The notes beneath the pieces were generated by a model that was not told where the DNA came from, ran no database searches, and saw only the letters and a list, made by a program, of their open reading frames with translations. Both the position numbers and the translations under genes were made by a program. From Aliiglaciecola lipolytica E3 (lineage in GTDB: Bacteria; Pseudomonadota; Gammaproteobacteria; Enterobacterales; Alteromonadaceae): DNA of 64,000 nucleotides. Below are positions 17,544-27,522 of this stretch, piece after piece. Where the stretch lies: positions 526,186 through 590,185 of the forward strand of contig NZ_BAEN01000076.1 of the NCBI RefSeq assembly GCF_000314975.1. The letters run 5' to 3'. Numbering within the stretch: the first letter of the stretch is position 1; every line of letters starts with the position of its first letter.

Positions 17544-17572
17544 TTGAAACTTAACTGACTAATGACTACATT
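17544..17572 (+). promoter_or_regulatory. Candidate sigma-70 promoter of fabV
   Basis: TTGAAA (17544-17549), a 17-base spacer and TACATT (17567-17572) match the consensus at 5/6 and 4/6. Transcription would begin near 17579, giving a short leader of about 23 bases before the fabV ATG that carries the GAGG ribosome binding site. No recognisable FabR or FadR operator was seen. Confidence 0.45.
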
Positions 17573-17601
17573 CGGAACTATTTTTTTGAGGAAAAATCAC
17601 T

Positions 17602-18780
17602 ATGGTAATTAAGCCAAAAGTACGTGGCTTTATCTGCACAAATGCACATCCAGTGGGATGCGCGGCAAGTGTAAAAGAACAAATCGAGTATGTGAAAAGT
17701 CAGGGTGATTTGGGAGAAGGGCCTAAAAACGTATTAGTTTTGGGATGTTCAACCGGATATGGTTTGGCTTCGCGTATCGTTTCCACGTTTGGTTATGGCG
17801 CGAATACCTTAGGTGTGTGTTTTGAAAAGCCACCTTCGGAGAGAAAAACTGCGACGGCTGGCTGGTATAATACGGCTGCTTTTCATCAACAAGCAAAGCA
17901 AGCGGGTATTTACGCACAGACGATCAATGGTGATGCGTTTTCAAATGAAATAAAACAGCAAGTTATCGATACTCTAAAAGCCGACATGGGCAAAGTCGAT
18001 TTAATTATCTATAGCCTTGCATCACCACGTAGAACGGATCCGGAAACCGGCGAAGTATACAAATCTACGCTAAAACCAGTAGGACAGGATTATAAGACCA
18101 AAACTTATGATACCGACAAAGATTTAATCCATGAAGTCGAACTAGAAGCCGCTAGTGAAGAAGAGATTGCCAATACGATTAAAGTGATGGGCGGTGAAGA
18201 TTGGGAACTTTGGTTGAATGCATTAGCTGAAGCTGACTTATTAGCTGATAACTGCAAGACCACAGCCTACACCTATATCGGAAAAGAACTAACTTGGCCT
18301 ATCTATGGACAAGCTACTATTGGTAAAGCCAAAGAAGATTTAGATCGCGCTGCCAGTGAGATTATTAAGCAGCATAGTGATAAGAACGTTGTAGCTTATG
18401 TGTCTTCATTGAAGGCTTTGGTTACTCAAGCTAGTTCAGCTATTCCTGTGATGCCGTTGTACATTTCTCTTATATACAAAGTCATGAAGCAAGAAGGTAC
18501 GCATGAAGGCTGTATTGAGCAAATCAGCGGATTATTTCAACAAAAGTTATTAGTCGACTCTCCAGAAACGGACGAAGCAAATCGATTACGAATGGATGGC
18601 AAAGAGACCAACGAAGCGACGCAAGCCGTGATTAAAGGTCTTTGGGATCAAGTGACGCAGGAAAACTTCCATCAATTGAGTGACTATGCTGGATATCATC
18701 ATGAATTTCTAAAGTTATTTGGATTTGATATTGACGGAGTTGACTACGAACAGGATGTCGACCCATTGGTAGAATGGTAA
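17602..18780 (+). CDS. fabV: Enoyl-[acyl-carrier-protein] reductase, FabV type
   Basis: 392 residues. FabV reduces the trans-2-enoyl-ACP (or -CoA) double bond with NADH in the last step of each fatty-acid elongation cycle and is a single-chain enzyme, larger than FabI and triclosan-resistant in several species. The SDR-like catalytic pair is Tyr235-x8-Lys244 (TWPIYGQATIGKAK), exactly the FabV numbering. The nucleotide-binding start is VLVLGCSTGYGLASR (about 44-58), and the N-terminal VRGFICTNAHPVGC is diagnostic. The gene is flanked by its own promoter-like sequence and a strong terminator, so it is monocistronic. Confidence 0.96.
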   Translation: MVIKPKVRGFICTNAHPVGCAASVKEQIEYVKSQGDLGEGPKNVLVLGCSTGYGLASRIVSTFGYGANTLGVCFEKPPSERKTATAGWYNTAAFHQQAKQAGIYAQTINGDAFSNEIKQQVIDTLKADMGKVDLIIYSLASPRRTDPETGEVYKSTLKPVGQDYKTKTYDTDKDLIHEVELEAASEEEIANTIKVMGGEDWELWLNALAEADLLADNCKTTAYTYIGKELTWPIYGQATIGKAKEDLDRAASEIIKQHSDKNVVAYVSSLKALVTQASSAIPVMPLYISLIYKVMKQEGTHEGCIEQISGLFQQKLLVDSPETDEANRLRMDGKETNEATQAVIKGLWDQVTQENFHQLSDYAGYHHEFLKLFGFDIDGVDYEQDVDPLVEW

Positions 18781-18822
18781 AGACTTTATTTATTCGTTGA
18801 TATTAACGATCAAACCTAATTT

Positions 18823-18859
18823 AAACCCTAAATTGTGAATGGCAATTTAGGGTTTTTTA
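18823..18859 (+). terminator. Intrinsic terminator of fabV
   Basis: AAACCCTAAATT (18823-18834) and AATTTAGGGTTT (18844-18855) form a 12-bp perfect stem with a 9-base loop, followed by continued T. It lies 42 bases after the fabV stop and separates it from the nqr operon. Confidence 0.9.
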
Positions 18860-19270
18860 TGAGCAGAACAACTCGTTAAAACGAAGAACAAAGCCTATAA
18901 TTTGCATTATATTGAAGAAAACCTTAATTATTGTAAGGAAAATCCTTATTTTGCAACAAATTGCGTAGCGCAACTAGCCGGATTAATGCTAAAATTTCGG
19001 GGTTTAATGGCATGGGTTTCTTAAGTTAGTTTAAAATTTGCCCAGTGACTCAATCATTTTCTAAAGGGGTGTGGGCCAAAACAGAAAGTTTCGGTGTTCA
19101 CCGAGTTAGAAATTCACGTAAATAAAAAGACAAAACTGGTTACTGAGAAAAATCACCTTTGAGTTTTCATCTGATACTGCGGATATCGTTACAACACGCA
19201 GTAGTCATTCAAAATTCAAAATTGATATTTCTTTCATTTTAATTTTATTTTTACAAGACTGCGGTTGCAT
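18860..19270 (+). other. Long leader region of the nqr operon, no gene seen
   Basis: About 410 bases without a coding sequence. The visible structures are TTGCG-TAG-CGCAA (18961-18973) and the palindrome TCGGTG-TT-CACCGA (19091-19104), an operator-like 6-2-6 repeat about 170 bases before nqrA. A promoter is expected here for the large nqr transcript, but I could not assign a pair of hexamers with good spacing. The length suggests a long 5' leader or a regulated promoter. Confidence 0.4.
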
Positions 19271-20611
19271 ATGATAAAAATCAAGCAAGGGTTAGACCTT
19301 CCAATTAAGGGAGCTCCTAACCAAACAATCCAAAATGGTCCAAGCGTCACACGCGTGGCTGTTTTGGGGGAAGAATATGTTGGCATGCGTCCTACCATGT
19401 TTGTTCAGGTAGACGACGTTGTAAAGAAAGGTCAGGTACTTTTTGAAGACAAAAAGAATCCTGGGGTTTTATTTACTGCGCCAGCAGCGGGTAAGGTGGT
19501 TGAAGTTAACCGAGGAGCAAAACGTGTTTTGCAATCTGTGGTTATTGAAGTCGCCGGTGACGAACAAGAAACTTTCGACAAGGTTGAAGCGTCGCAATTG
19601 AGCTCAATTGCACGTGAAAAAATTGAAGAAAACTTGGTTAAATCTGGTTTGTGGGTGGCATTAAGAACGCGTCCATACAGCAAAGTACCTGCCTTAGGTA
19701 GCGAACCAAAATCAATTTTCGTCAATGCAATGGATACCAATCCGTTAGCTGCAGACCCACAAGTTATTATAGCTCAGCGTAAAACTGACTTTGAAAATGG
19801 CTTGGCGGTGTTAAATCAACTTACTAGCGGAAGCGTTTTCGTCTGTAAAGCGTCTGGGGCAGATATACCTACCGGAGCTGCTAAGGTTGAAGTTGAAGAA
19901 TTTGCAGGGCCACATCCTGCAGGTTTAGCGGGTACGCACATTCATTTTCTAGATCCTGTTGGTGCAACTAAAACGGTTTGGACGATTAACTACCAAGACG
20001 TTATGGCGTTCGGCGCGTTGTTCACCACTGGTGAGATTAACAACGAACGCGTAGTTTCATTAGCTGGTCCTGCTGCGAAAAATCCACGTTTGGTCAAAAC
20101 TGTGTTAGGTGCTGATATTGAGCAACTTACCGTTGGTGAAGCTGATGGTAATGACGTTCGAGTGGTATCAGGCTCAGTGTTAAATGGTACCAACGCTCAT
20201 GGTGTTCATGGCTTCTTAGGTCGCTATCACACGCAAGTATCACTACTTGCAGAAGGGTATGATAAGAAGTTTTTAGGCTGGTTAGCGCCAGGAAGTGAGA
20301 TGCACTCAGTGACTCGTGCTTACCTTGCTCACTTAAATCCGAAAAAATTGTTCAGCATGACCACATCAACCAATGGCTCTGATCGTTCAATGGTGCCAAT
20401 TGGTAACTATGAGCGCATTATGCCGCTTGATATTTTACCAACGCTATTATTACGTGACTTGATTTCAGGTGACACAGACAGTGCTCAAACGTTGGGCTGT
20501 CTTGAACTGGATGAAGAAGATTTGGCGTTGTGTACGTATGTTTGTCCGGGTAAATATAACTACGGACCTATTCTACGTGACTGTCTCACCACCATTGAGA
20601 AAGAGGGTTAA
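19271..20611 (+). CDS. nqrA: Na+-translocating NADH:quinone reductase subunit A
   Basis: 446 residues, colinear with Vibrio NqrA. NqrA is the cytoplasmic, quinone-associated subunit of the six-subunit Na+-NQR, which pumps sodium while oxidising NADH. Recognisable blocks: [13 protein letters not shown] at the start, [50 protein letters not shown], and [15 protein letters not shown] followed by [18 protein letters not shown] 19271 is chosen because the homologues begin MI-x-IK; an in-frame TTG two codons upstream is not needed. It is the first gene of nqrABCDEF and is followed after three bases by nqrB. Confidence 0.97.
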   Translation: MIKIKQGLDLPIKGAPNQTIQNGPSVTRVAVLGEEYVGMRPTMFVQVDDVVKKGQVLFEDKKNPGVLFTAPAAGKVVEVNRGAKRVLQSVVIEVAGDEQETFDKVEASQLSSIAREKIEENLVKSGLWVALRTRPYSKVPALGSEPKSIFVNAMDTNPLAADPQVIIAQRKTDFENGLAVLNQLTSGSVFVCKASGADIPTGAAKVEVEEFAGPHPAGLAGTHIHFLDPVGATKTVWTINYQDVMAFGALFTTGEINNERVVSLAGPAAKNPRLVKTVLGADIEQLTVGEADGNDVRVVSGSVLNGTNAHGVHGFLGRYHTQVSLLAEGYDKKFLGWLAPGSEMHSVTRAYLAHLNPKKLFSMTTSTNGSDRSMVPIGNYERIMPLDILPTLLLRDLISGDTDSAQTLGCLELDEEDLALCTYVCPGKYNYGPILRDCLTTIEKEG

Positions 20612-20614
20612 GTC

Positions 20615-21823
20615 ATGGGATTAAAAGCCTATTTAGAAAAAATTGAACCGGATTTCGAAGCCGGTGGTAAGTATGAAAAGTTCTACGCGCTTTATGAAGC
20701 CGCTGCGACTATTTTTTACACGCCAGGTAAAGTAAACAAAACAACTACTCATGTGCGTGACAGTATCGATCTTAAACGCATCATGATTATGGTCTGGATG
20801 GCAACTTTTCCAGCGATGTTTTACGGTATGTACAACGTCGGTGCACAAGCTCATGAGGCCTTAATATTAGGCGCTGGAACCTTACCTGATATTTGGCAAG
20901 CAAGTTTATTTACTGCTTTAGGTGGAGAGATTGGTGTTGAAGGAACTGGCTGGTTAGGCATGATGTTCTACGGCGCTTGTTTCTTTGTACCTATCTACGC
21001 GACAGTATTTGTTGTGGGTGGATTCTGGGAAGTTTTATTTGCATCTGTGCGTAAACATGAAATAAACGAAGGTTTCTTCGTAACCTCAGTACTTTTCGCT
21101 TTGACCCTGCCGGCTACAATTCCACTTTGGCAAGTGGCGTTAGGAATAACGTTCGGTGTGGTAATTGCCAAAGAAATATTTGGTGGTACAGGGCGTAACT
21201 TCCTAAATCCAGCATTGTCTGGTCGTGCATTTTTATATTTTGCTTATCCTGCACAAATATCTGGAGACCAGATTTGGGTTGCGGCCGATGGTTATTCTGG
21301 CGCGACATGGTTAAGTAAAGCTGCTTCAGGTGACATGGACTATGCCAATATGGACCTATGGTGGAACTCTTTCTTCGGAAATATCCCAGGTTCGGTTGGT
21401 GAAGTATCTACATTAGCGATTATGCTTGGTGGTCTATTTATCATTTATATGCGCATCGCGTCATGGCGTATTGTTGCCGGTGTTTTATTAGGTGTTGCAT
21501 TCTTTGCATCACTACTGAACTTCATTGGTAGTAGCACTAATGACATGTTTGCAATGCCTTGGTATTGGCACATGGTCACTGGCGGATTGGCATTCGGTAT
21601 GTTCTTTATGGCGACGGATCCTGTTTCAGCATCTTTTACAAATAAAGCTAAATGGGCATATGGCTTCCTAATCGGGTTTATGACGGTGATGATTCGTGTT
21701 CTTAACCCAGCCTTCCCTGAAGGCGTAATGCTTGCCATCTTGTTTGCAAATTTATGGGCGCCACTATTCGATTATTTCGTGGCTCAAAGTAACATTAAGC
21801 GGAGGGTTGCTCGTGTCGGATAA
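20615..21823 (+). CDS. nqrB: Na+-translocating NADH:quinone reductase subunit B
   Basis: 402 residues, an integral membrane subunit with about ten helices. NqrB carries riboflavin and a covalent FMN and forms much of the Na+ path. The FMN attachment site is the phosphothreonine-linked Thr231 in the motif DGYSGAT, substrate for ApbE encoded downstream. [22 protein letters not shown] and [13 protein letters not shown] are further hallmarks. The gene overlaps the nqrC start by 11 bases. Confidence 0.97.
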   Translation: MGLKAYLEKIEPDFEAGGKYEKFYALYEAAATIFYTPGKVNKTTTHVRDSIDLKRIMIMVWMATFPAMFYGMYNVGAQAHEALILGAGTLPDIWQASLFTALGGEIGVEGTGWLGMMFYGACFFVPIYATVFVVGGFWEVLFASVRKHEINEGFFVTSVLFALTLPATIPLWQVALGITFGVVIAKEIFGGTGRNFLNPALSGRAFLYFAYPAQISGDQIWVAADGYSGATWLSKAASGDMDYANMDLWWNSFFGNIPGSVGEVSTLAIMLGGLFIIYMRIASWRIVAGVLLGVAFFASLLNFIGSSTNDMFAMPWYWHMVTGGLAFGMFFMATDPVSASFTNKAKWAYGFLIGFMTVMIRVLNPAFPEGVMLAILFANLWAPLFDYFVAQSNIKRRVARVG

Positions 21824-22571
21824 GAAAAAAGAAACCTTAGGCAAAACGATTGGAATTGTGGTTGCTGTTTGTTTAGTTTGTTCTGTTGTTGTATCTGGTG
21901 CAGCCGTTGGTTTGCGTGAAATGCAGCAAACTAATGCAGCAAATGATAAACGTAGCAATATTTTACAAGCTGCAGGGCTGGAAACTACCGCGGAATGCGA
22001 TGTGCCTTGTACCTACGATAAGTTTGTGACTGAACGTTATGTTGACCTTTCAACTGGTGAATATGTTGAAGTTGGTGAAGACTTCGATATGTACAAAGCT
22101 GCAAATGAAGATGAATACACCGTGAAAGTAGAAAATAGCAACGTTGGTTTTCAACGTCGCTCAAGTGTTGCAAGCGTGTATTTGGTTGAAAATGACGCAG
22201 GTGAAGTAACACGTGTGGTTTTACCGGTGCATGGATCTGGATTGTGGGATCTAATGTATGGCTTCTTAGCTATCGATTCAGATGGTAATACCGTTCGCGA
22301 ATTGGTTTATTATCAGCAAAAAGAAACCCCTGGATTGGGTGGTGAAGTGCAAAACCCTAGCTGGAAAGCGAAGTGGGACGGCAAAAAATTATTTAAAAAC
22401 GGCGAAGTGGCTATTCAGGTCAAGAAAAACGCTGGAACAAATAATGAATATGCTGTTGATGCACTCTCCGGAGCGACCTTGACCAGTAATGGTGTACAAA
22501 ACACGTTAACTTATTGGTTAGGTGAAAATGGTTTCGGACCATACCTTAAAAATCAGACTTGGAAATCATAG
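21813..22571 (+). CDS. nqrC: Na+-translocating NADH:quinone reductase subunit C
   Basis: 252 residues with one N-terminal membrane helix (about 11-34) and a periplasmic FMN domain. FMN is attached to Thr222 in [10 protein letters not shown], the conserved flavinylation motif. The start is GTG at 21813: GGAGGG lies seven bases upstream inside the nqrB end, and translation from here gives the family N-terminus ([10 protein letters not shown], then [11 protein letters not shown]). An ATG 81 bases earlier in the same frame reads through nqrB and gives no family sequence. A small oddity is the Cys pair C62/C66 (ECDVPC). Confidence 0.95.
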   Translation: MSDKKKETLGKTIGIVVAVCLVCSVVVSGAAVGLREMQQTNAANDKRSNILQAAGLETTAECDVPCTYDKFVTERYVDLSTGEYVEVGEDFDMYKAANEDEYTVKVENSNVGFQRRSSVASVYLVENDAGEVTRVVLPVHGSGLWDLMYGFLAIDSDGNTVRELVYYQQKETPGLGGEVQNPSWKAKWDGKKLFKNGEVAIQVKKNAGTNNEYAVDALSGATLTSNGVQNTLTYWLGENGFGPYLKNQTWKS

Positions 22572-22582
22572 GGCATAGCACA

Positions 22583-23215
22583 ATGGCTGAAACTAAAGAA
22601 ATGAAAAAGGTGCTGTTCGGACCCATTCTGGACAACAACCCAATTGCATTGCAAGTGTTAGGTGTTTGTTCCGCACTTGCTATTACTACTAAATTAGAAA
22701 CTGCCTTGGTTATGGCCCTAGCCTTAACCTCAGTAACGGCGTTTTCTAACTTATTTATATCGTTAATTCGTAAACAGATTCCATCGAGTGTGCGGATTAT
22801 TATTCAAATGACTATTATTGCTTCGTTGGTAATCGTGGTTGACCAAATTCTAAAAGCGGTTGCCTACGACATTGCTAAAGAATTATCGGTATTCGTTGGT
22901 TTGATTATTACTAACTGTATCGTAATGGGGCGCGCTGAAGCGTATGCAATGAAGAGCCCTCCTTTTATGAGCTTCCTTGATGGTATCGGAAATGGATTGG
23001 GGTATTCATTTGTCCTGATTGTGATTGGTACCATAAAAGAGTTGTTTGGTTTTGGTACCATTCTAGGCTTCCCAATACTACCGTTGGTTCAAAATGACGG
23101 ATGGTATCAAGGTAACGGCTTGTTGATCTTACCATTCAGTTCTTTCATTTTGATTGGTGGACTGATTTGGTTTATCCGAACTATCCGTCCTGAACAAGTT
23201 GAGCCTAAGGAGTAA
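22583..23215 (+). CDS. nqrD: Na+-translocating NADH:quinone reductase subunit D
   Basis: 210 residues, equal in length to Vibrio NqrD, with six membrane helices. Cys29 (VLGVCSAL) and Cys112 ([12 protein letters not shown]) are the two ligands NqrD contributes to the iron centre shared with NqrE. NqrD and NqrE are inverted-topology homologues related to RnfE/RnfA. ATG 22583 is chosen over an upstream in-frame ATG at 22559 that overlaps nqrC, because the family begins six to nine residues before [14 protein letters not shown]. Confidence 0.96.
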   Translation: MAETKEMKKVLFGPILDNNPIALQVLGVCSALAITTKLETALVMALALTSVTAFSNLFISLIRKQIPSSVRIIIQMTIIASLVIVVDQILKAVAYDIAKELSVFVGLIITNCIVMGRAEAYAMKSPPFMSFLDGIGNGLGYSFVLIVIGTIKELFGFGTILGFPILPLVQNDGWYQGNGLLILPFSSFILIGGLIWFIRTIRPEQVEPKE

Positions 23216-23218
23216 GAC

Positions 23219-23827
23219 ATGGAACATTATATAAGTCTTTTTGTTAAGTCAGTCTTCATTGAAAACATGGCTCTATCCTTATTCTTAGGGATGTGTACTT
23301 TCCTAGCGGTTTCGAAAAAAGTAAAAACTGCTATGGGTCTTGGTGTCGCGGTTATCGTAGTACTTGGGATTTCTGTACCGGTTAACCAAGTCATCTATGT
23401 GAATATCCTTGCTCCTGGTGCACTTGCTTGGGCAGGTTTCCCTGATGCAGATTTGAGCTTCTTGAACTTCTTAACTTTCATCGGCGTAATCGCTGCATTA
23501 GTACAGATTCTAGAAATGAGTTTGGATAAGTTTTTCCCTGCGCTTTACAACGCACTAGGTATTTTCTTACCGTTAATCACGGTTAACTGCGCCATCTTTG
23601 GTGGTGTAGCGTTTGCAGTGCAACGTGAATACAACTTCACTGAAAGTGTTGTTTACGGTATCGGCAGTGGTGTGGGTTGGGCAATTGCGATTACCTTGCT
23701 TGCCGCAGTACGCGAAAAACTTAAATATGCTGATATGCCTGAGGGCATACGTGGATTAGGCTCTGTGTTTATGATTGCAGGTCTTATGGCATTGGGTTTC
23801 CAGTCGTTCACCGGCGTAGCCCTTTAA
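23219..23827 (+). CDS. nqrE: Na+-translocating NADH:quinone reductase subunit E
   Basis: 202 residues with six membrane helices. Cys26 (FLGMCTFLA) and Cys124 (TVNCAIFGG) provide the second half of the iron centre that bridges NqrD and NqrE and carries electrons across the membrane midpoint. The start is three bases after the nqrD stop with AAGGAG just upstream. The ending GVAL and the mirrored CxIFGG motif match the family. Confidence 0.96.
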   Translation: MEHYISLFVKSVFIENMALSLFLGMCTFLAVSKKVKTAMGLGVAVIVVLGISVPVNQVIYVNILAPGALAWAGFPDADLSFLNFLTFIGVIAALVQILEMSLDKFFPALYNALGIFLPLITVNCAIFGGVAFAVQREYNFTESVVYGIGSGVGWAIAITLLAAVREKLKYADMPEGIRGLGSVFMIAGLMALGFQSFTGVAL

Positions 23828-23852
23828 GCGAAGACACTAGGAGTATTTGTAA

Positions 23853-25085
23853 ATGAATCCAAATGAAATTTTCCTTGGTGTAGGTATGTTTATCGCCATC
23901 GTTTTGGCGCTTGTACTTATCATCATGTTTGCAAAGTCTAAGCTTGTTCCTTCAGGCGATGTGACTATAACTATTAATGGCGATCCTGATAAAGCCATCA
24001 CAGCTTCACCGGGTGGAAAACTACTTGGTGCACTTGCTGATTCAGGAATATTTGTTTCATCAGCATGTGGTGGTGGTGGTTCTTGTGGCCAGTGTCGCGT
24101 AGATATTAAATCAGGTGGTGGTGAAATCTTACCAACGGAACTTGATCACGTCAGCAAGCGGGAAGCTAAAGAAGGCTGTCGTTTGTCGTGTCAGGTTGCG
24201 ATAAAGCAAGACATGGACATAGAGTTACCAGAAGAAGTCTTTGGTATTAAAAAGTGGGATTGTGAAGTTATTTCTAACGACAACAAAGCTACCTTTATCA
24301 AAGAGCTTAAGTTGGCTGTTCCTGACGGTGAAAGTGTACCTTTCCGTGCTGGTGGATATATTCAGATTGAAGCGCCACCTCACCATGTTAAATATAAAGA
24401 CTACGACATCCCTGATGAATACAAACCTGATTGGGAACGTTTCGGTTTCTTCGATATCGAATCAAAAGTAGATGATGAAACTATCCGTGCATATTCAATG
24501 GCGAATTACCCAGAAGAAGAAGGGATAATTATGCTAAATGTGCGTATAGCGACGCCTCCACCTAATAATTTGAGTCTACCTGCAGGTAAGATGTCATCTT
24601 ATATCTGGAGTTTGAAAGAAGGCGATAAAGCCACTATTTCTGGTCCTTTCGGTGAGTTCTTCGCAAAAGAAACACAAGCTGAAATGGTGTTTGTTGGTGG
24701 TGGTGCTGGTATGGCGCCAATGCGTTCACATATTTTCGACCAATTACGTCGAATAAAAACCGATCGTAAAATTACCTTTTGGTATGGTGCACGTTCTTTA
24801 CGCGAAATGTTTTATGTAGAAGATTTCGACATGCTGCAAAGTGAGAATGAAAACTTCAAATGGCATGTTGCTTTATCTGATCCTCAGCCAGAAGATAATT
24901 GGGAAGGTGATACAGGGTTTATCCACAACGTGTTGTTGGAAAACTATCTTAAAGATCACCCTGCGCCTGAAGATTGTGAGTTCTACATGTGTGGGCCACC
25001 TATGATGAACGCAGCCGTTATAAATATGCTCAAAGAGTTGGGTGTAGAAGACGAAAACATTATGCTTGATGATTTCGGCGGCTAA
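23853..25085 (+). CDS. nqrF: Na+-translocating NADH:quinone reductase subunit F (NADH-oxidising)
   Basis: 410 residues. An N-terminal membrane helix (about 6-28) anchors a plant-type ferredoxin domain with [2Fe-2S] ligands Cys72, Cys78, Cys81 and Cys113 ([11 protein letters not shown] ... LSC), followed by a ferredoxin-reductase module: FAD-binding [13 protein letters not shown]-binding [13 protein letters not shown] and [10 protein letters not shown], ending in DDFGG. It takes hydride from NADH and feeds the electron chain through the 2Fe-2S cluster to NqrD/E. It ends the structural genes; a terminator-like hairpin follows. Confidence 0.97.
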   Translation: MNPNEIFLGVGMFIAIVLALVLIIMFAKSKLVPSGDVTITINGDPDKAITASPGGKLLGALADSGIFVSSACGGGGSCGQCRVDIKSGGGEILPTELDHVSKREAKEGCRLSCQVAIKQDMDIELPEEVFGIKKWDCEVISNDNKATFIKELKLAVPDGESVPFRAGGYIQIEAPPHHVKYKDYDIPDEYKPDWERFGFFDIESKVDDETIRAYSMANYPEEEGIIMLNVRIATPPPNNLSLPAGKMSSYIWSLKEGDKATISGPFGEFFAKETQAEMVFVGGGAGMAPMRSHIFDQLRRIKTDRKITFWYGARSLREMFYVEDFDMLQSENENFKWHVALSDPQPEDNWEGDTGFIHNVLLENYLKDHPAPEDCEFYMCGPPMMNAAVINMLKELGVEDENIMLDDFGG

Positions 25086-25106
25086 AAACGCAGACATCAA
25101 TAAATA

Positions 25107-25135
25107 AAAGGGGGGCATTTATGTCCCTCTTTTTT
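25107..25135 (+). terminator. Probable intrinsic terminator after nqrF
   Basis: A G-rich arm (25108-25117) pairs with TGTCCCTCTT (25122-25131), about ten pairs including two G-T wobbles, with a 4-base loop, followed by T5. It lies 22 bases after nqrF and would lower expression of apbE and nqrM relative to the pump subunits. Confidence 0.6.
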
Positions 25136-25157
25136 GTATTAAAAATGGTCCTTTTAA

Positions 25158-26189
25158 ATGAATAAAGTTAAAACTATTGGTTTAGTTTCATGCATTTTGC
25201 TCGTTATTCTGGTTGTTTGGAACACACCGGACTCAGTCGAAGAAGTTCACTTAAGCGGTCCGACAATGGGCACAACCTATAACGTCAAAGTTTTTCCAGA
25301 TGTCGGCCCAGAACCGGAAGTGTTGCAACAGAAGATTGATGACGTACTGCAAAACGTGAATAAGTTGATGTCTACCTATGATCCAATGTCGGAGCTATCT
25401 CTTTTTAATCAACACAGCAGCACTGAGCCATTTAACCTGTCACCGGCTACTATTAAAGTGATAAAAGAAGCGAAACGTTTAGGTGAAATAAGTGAAGGAG
25501 TACTGGACGTCACTGTTGGTCCACTGGTTAATTTATGGGGGTTCGGTCCTGAAGCGCGTCCCGATAAAGTACCAACGCAACAAACAATTGAGCAGGTGAA
25601 ACAGCAAATTGGTTTAGATAAATTAATCGTTGAAGATACACAGGTCAGGAAATTACAACCAGATTTATATGTGGATTTATCAACCATTGCCAAAGGCTAC
25701 GGCGTAGATGCGGTAGCGGAGTTACTACTTTCTTTGGGACACACTAACTTTTTAGTCGAAATTGGCGGCGAAATGCGTGTTGCCGGGACTAAGGTAAGTG
25801 GGTTGGGATGGCGCATAGCGGTTGAGAAACCAATCAACCATGAACGGGCAGTGCAATCAATTCTCACCATTGGTGATAACGCAATAGCGACTTCGGGGGA
25901 CTATCGAAATTATTTTGAACAAGCGGGTGTGCGCTATTCACATTTAATAGATCCTCGTACAGGGTTTCCTATACAACATAATCTCGTTGCGGTGACTGTA
26001 GTGCATCCGTCATCGATGACCGCTGATGGCTTAGCGACGGCACTAAATGTGATGGGCAAGGATGATGCGTTACGTATAGCCAAACAGCAAAATTTAAATG
26101 TGATGTTAATTACCCATGAAAATGGTGACTATAAAGCGTATACTACAGGTAAGTTTGCAGACTATATTGACGCTGCGACAACACAGTAA
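25158..26189 (+). CDS. apbE: FAD:protein FMN transferase
   Basis: 343 residues. ApbE moves FMN from FAD to a threonine of target proteins, here NqrB Thr231 and NqrC Thr222. Residues 7-22 form an N-terminal anchor without a lipobox cysteine at the usual place, so it is held in the periplasmic face of the membrane as a signal-anchor protein. Family motifs: SGPTMGTTYNV, VDLSTIAKGYGVD, EIGGEMRVAG, SHLIDPRTGFP and the metal-binding SSMTADGLATA. It lies between nqrF and nqrM, the usual arrangement of gammaproteobacterial nqr loci. Confidence 0.95.
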   Translation: MNKVKTIGLVSCILLVILVVWNTPDSVEEVHLSGPTMGTTYNVKVFPDVGPEPEVLQQKIDDVLQNVNKLMSTYDPMSELSLFNQHSSTEPFNLSPATIKVIKEAKRLGEISEGVLDVTVGPLVNLWGFGPEARPDKVPTQQTIEQVKQQIGLDKLIVEDTQVRKLQPDLYVDLSTIAKGYGVDAVAELLLSLGHTNFLVEIGGEMRVAGTKVSGLGWRIAVEKPINHERAVQSILTIGDNAIATSGDYRNYFEQAGVRYSHLIDPRTGFPIQHNLVAVTVVHPSSMTADGLATALNVMGKDDALRIAKQQNLNVMLITHENGDYKAYTTGKFADYIDAATTQ

Positions 26190-26216
26190 ATTAATTAAAA
26201 AATAGTTAGGAAATAA

Positions 26217-26450
26217 ATGAGTACGTTTGTTTTAGCTTTTATATTTTTTCTTGTCGTGGTTTTGGCAATGGCGGTTGGCTATATTGTCCAGCAAAAAACC
26301 ATTTCCGGCAGTTGTGGTGGGTTAGGTGCAATAGGTATTGCTAAAGCATGTGACTGTCCAGAACCTTGTGACCGCAAAAAAGCACGCCTCGAAAAAGAAG
26401 AAATTCGTCAGAAAAAACTAGCCGAATGGAAACAAAATCAAATCTTGTAA
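26217..26450 (+). CDS. nqrM: Na+-NQR maturation protein NqrM
   Basis: 77 residues. One N-terminal membrane helix (about 3-25) is followed by a cysteine-rich segment with Cys33, Cys45, Cys47 and Cys51 (SCGGLGAIG ... CDCPEPCDRKK) and a charged tail. NqrM (DUF539) is required for assembly of functional Na+-NQR, probably by delivering iron for the NqrD/NqrE centre; the four cysteines are all present. It follows apbE by 27 bases, which completes the pump operon and its two maturation factors. Confidence 0.95.
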   Translation: MSTFVLAFIFFLVVVLAMAVGYIVQQKTISGSCGGLGAIGIAKACDCPEPCDRKKARLEKEEIRQKKLAEWKQNQIL

Positions 26451-26566
26451 TGACTTGTAAAAACCAAGGATAGTCATTAACTAAAGCATTTTCTGTTTTA
26501 TATAAAATTCCCTGCATTTCAATTCAGTTTTACTACACTTAGTAAAAAGGTAAGCAGGGAAAGATC

Positions 26567-27463
26567 ATGCCAAATGAAACTCCAATTGAACGCCGTAGAC
26601 GTATCGCAGCCCATTCGGGCATTACCAGTTTACGGACTGACTTTAAATATATCTGTAAAAAGCATCCAACTCGAATAGGTATTATAACTGAAGGCGATTC
26701 ATGGTTTGCCTACCCTAAAAAATGGGTTCTGCTTGGAGCAGACATCAACGTTATTCACCATATCGAAAAAGTGGTGGCTAAAACCGATAAAGTTAACATG
26801 CTTAGGTTAGCCTGCAATGGTGATGAGGCGGTCGACATGATGTCTGGGCAGCAAAAAGCGGACTTAGAATCCGTGATGCAACAAACCTCTGAGTACGTCA
26901 AACTGATTTTATTTTCTGGTGGAGGCAACGATATCGTAGGGAAACGCGATATGCCGATGATTCTAAATCAATATGAAGAAGGGTTTACAGCTCAAGACTG
27001 TATTCATGCCGCGCGTTTTAACCGAAAAATGGATGCAATCATGTTAGCCTATGATCAATTAATTGATTTACGTGATGAATATATTCCAGATGCCACTATC
27101 ATCACCCATACGTATGATTTAGCGAAACCAAGCGAGGACGGTGCAGAGTTTTTTTGGGGATTAATTAAAACCAAGCCTTGGATTTATCCCTATTTAATAG
27201 AAAAAAATATTCCTGAACAATTGCATCTTCCCATCGTTGAAATACTTCTTGGAACACTGAAAACTCGTTTGCAAGCACTAGCTAGCCAACCGGAGCATTT
27301 AGATAAGCTGGTTGTTGTTGATACGCAGGGGATATTGCGACCTGGGAATAAAACAGATTGGTTAAATGAAATTCACCCTACAGAGTCTGGATTCAAGAAA
27401 ATCGCAAAACCTATTTATACTAAAATGAGAGAATTGATTCCGGCGTTACCAGCATTTAAATAA
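26567..27463 (+). CDS. SGNH/GDSL-type hydrolase
   Basis: 298 residues, no signal peptide. Block I is EGDSWFAYP (catalytic Ser), block III SGGGNDIVG (Gly/Asn oxyanion hole) and block V LNEIHPTESGF, which provides the catalytic His. The residue at the Asp position of the DxxH motif is Asn here, so the acid may be absent or supplied by another residue; I believe related proteins share the N/D-E-L/I-HPT form, so this may be a subfamily trait. An esterase or lipase-like role is expected, substrate unknown. The start has AGGGAAAG upstream. It lies between nqrM and dinB without operon links. Confidence 0.8.
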   Translation: MPNETPIERRRRIAAHSGITSLRTDFKYICKKHPTRIGIITEGDSWFAYPKKWVLLGADINVIHHIEKVVAKTDKVNMLRLACNGDEAVDMMSGQQKADLESVMQQTSEYVKLILFSGGGNDIVGKRDMPMILNQYEEGFTAQDCIHAARFNRKMDAIMLAYDQLIDLRDEYIPDATIITHTYDLAKPSEDGAEFFWGLIKTKPWIYPYLIEKNIPEQLHLPIVEILLGTLKTRLQALASQPEHLDKLVVVDTQGILRPGNKTDWLNEIHPTESGFKKIAKPIYTKMRELIPALPAFK

Positions 27464-27464
27464 C

Positions 27465-27501
27465 TTGACCCTGCTTGAATATAACTGTATAAAAAAACAG
27501 T
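27465..27501 (+). promoter_or_regulatory. dinB promoter with overlapping LexA (SOS) box
   Basis: TTGACC (27465-27470), a 17-base spacer and TATAAA (27488-27493) make a good sigma-70 promoter. A perfect LexA operator CTGT-N8-ACAG (27485-27500) with an A/T core overlaps the -10, so LexA would block polymerase directly. Transcription would start near 27500, 23 bases before the dinB ATG. This places dinB in the SOS regulon. Confidence 0.88.
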
Positions 27502-27522
27502 TTGTTTGAGTGGGTTGGGACG

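Noticed and set aside
21732..21812. Earlier ATG for nqrC inside nqrB
   Set aside because: It would translate part of nqrB in another frame before the NqrC sequence; GTG 21813 has GGAGGG upstream and gives the family N-terminus.
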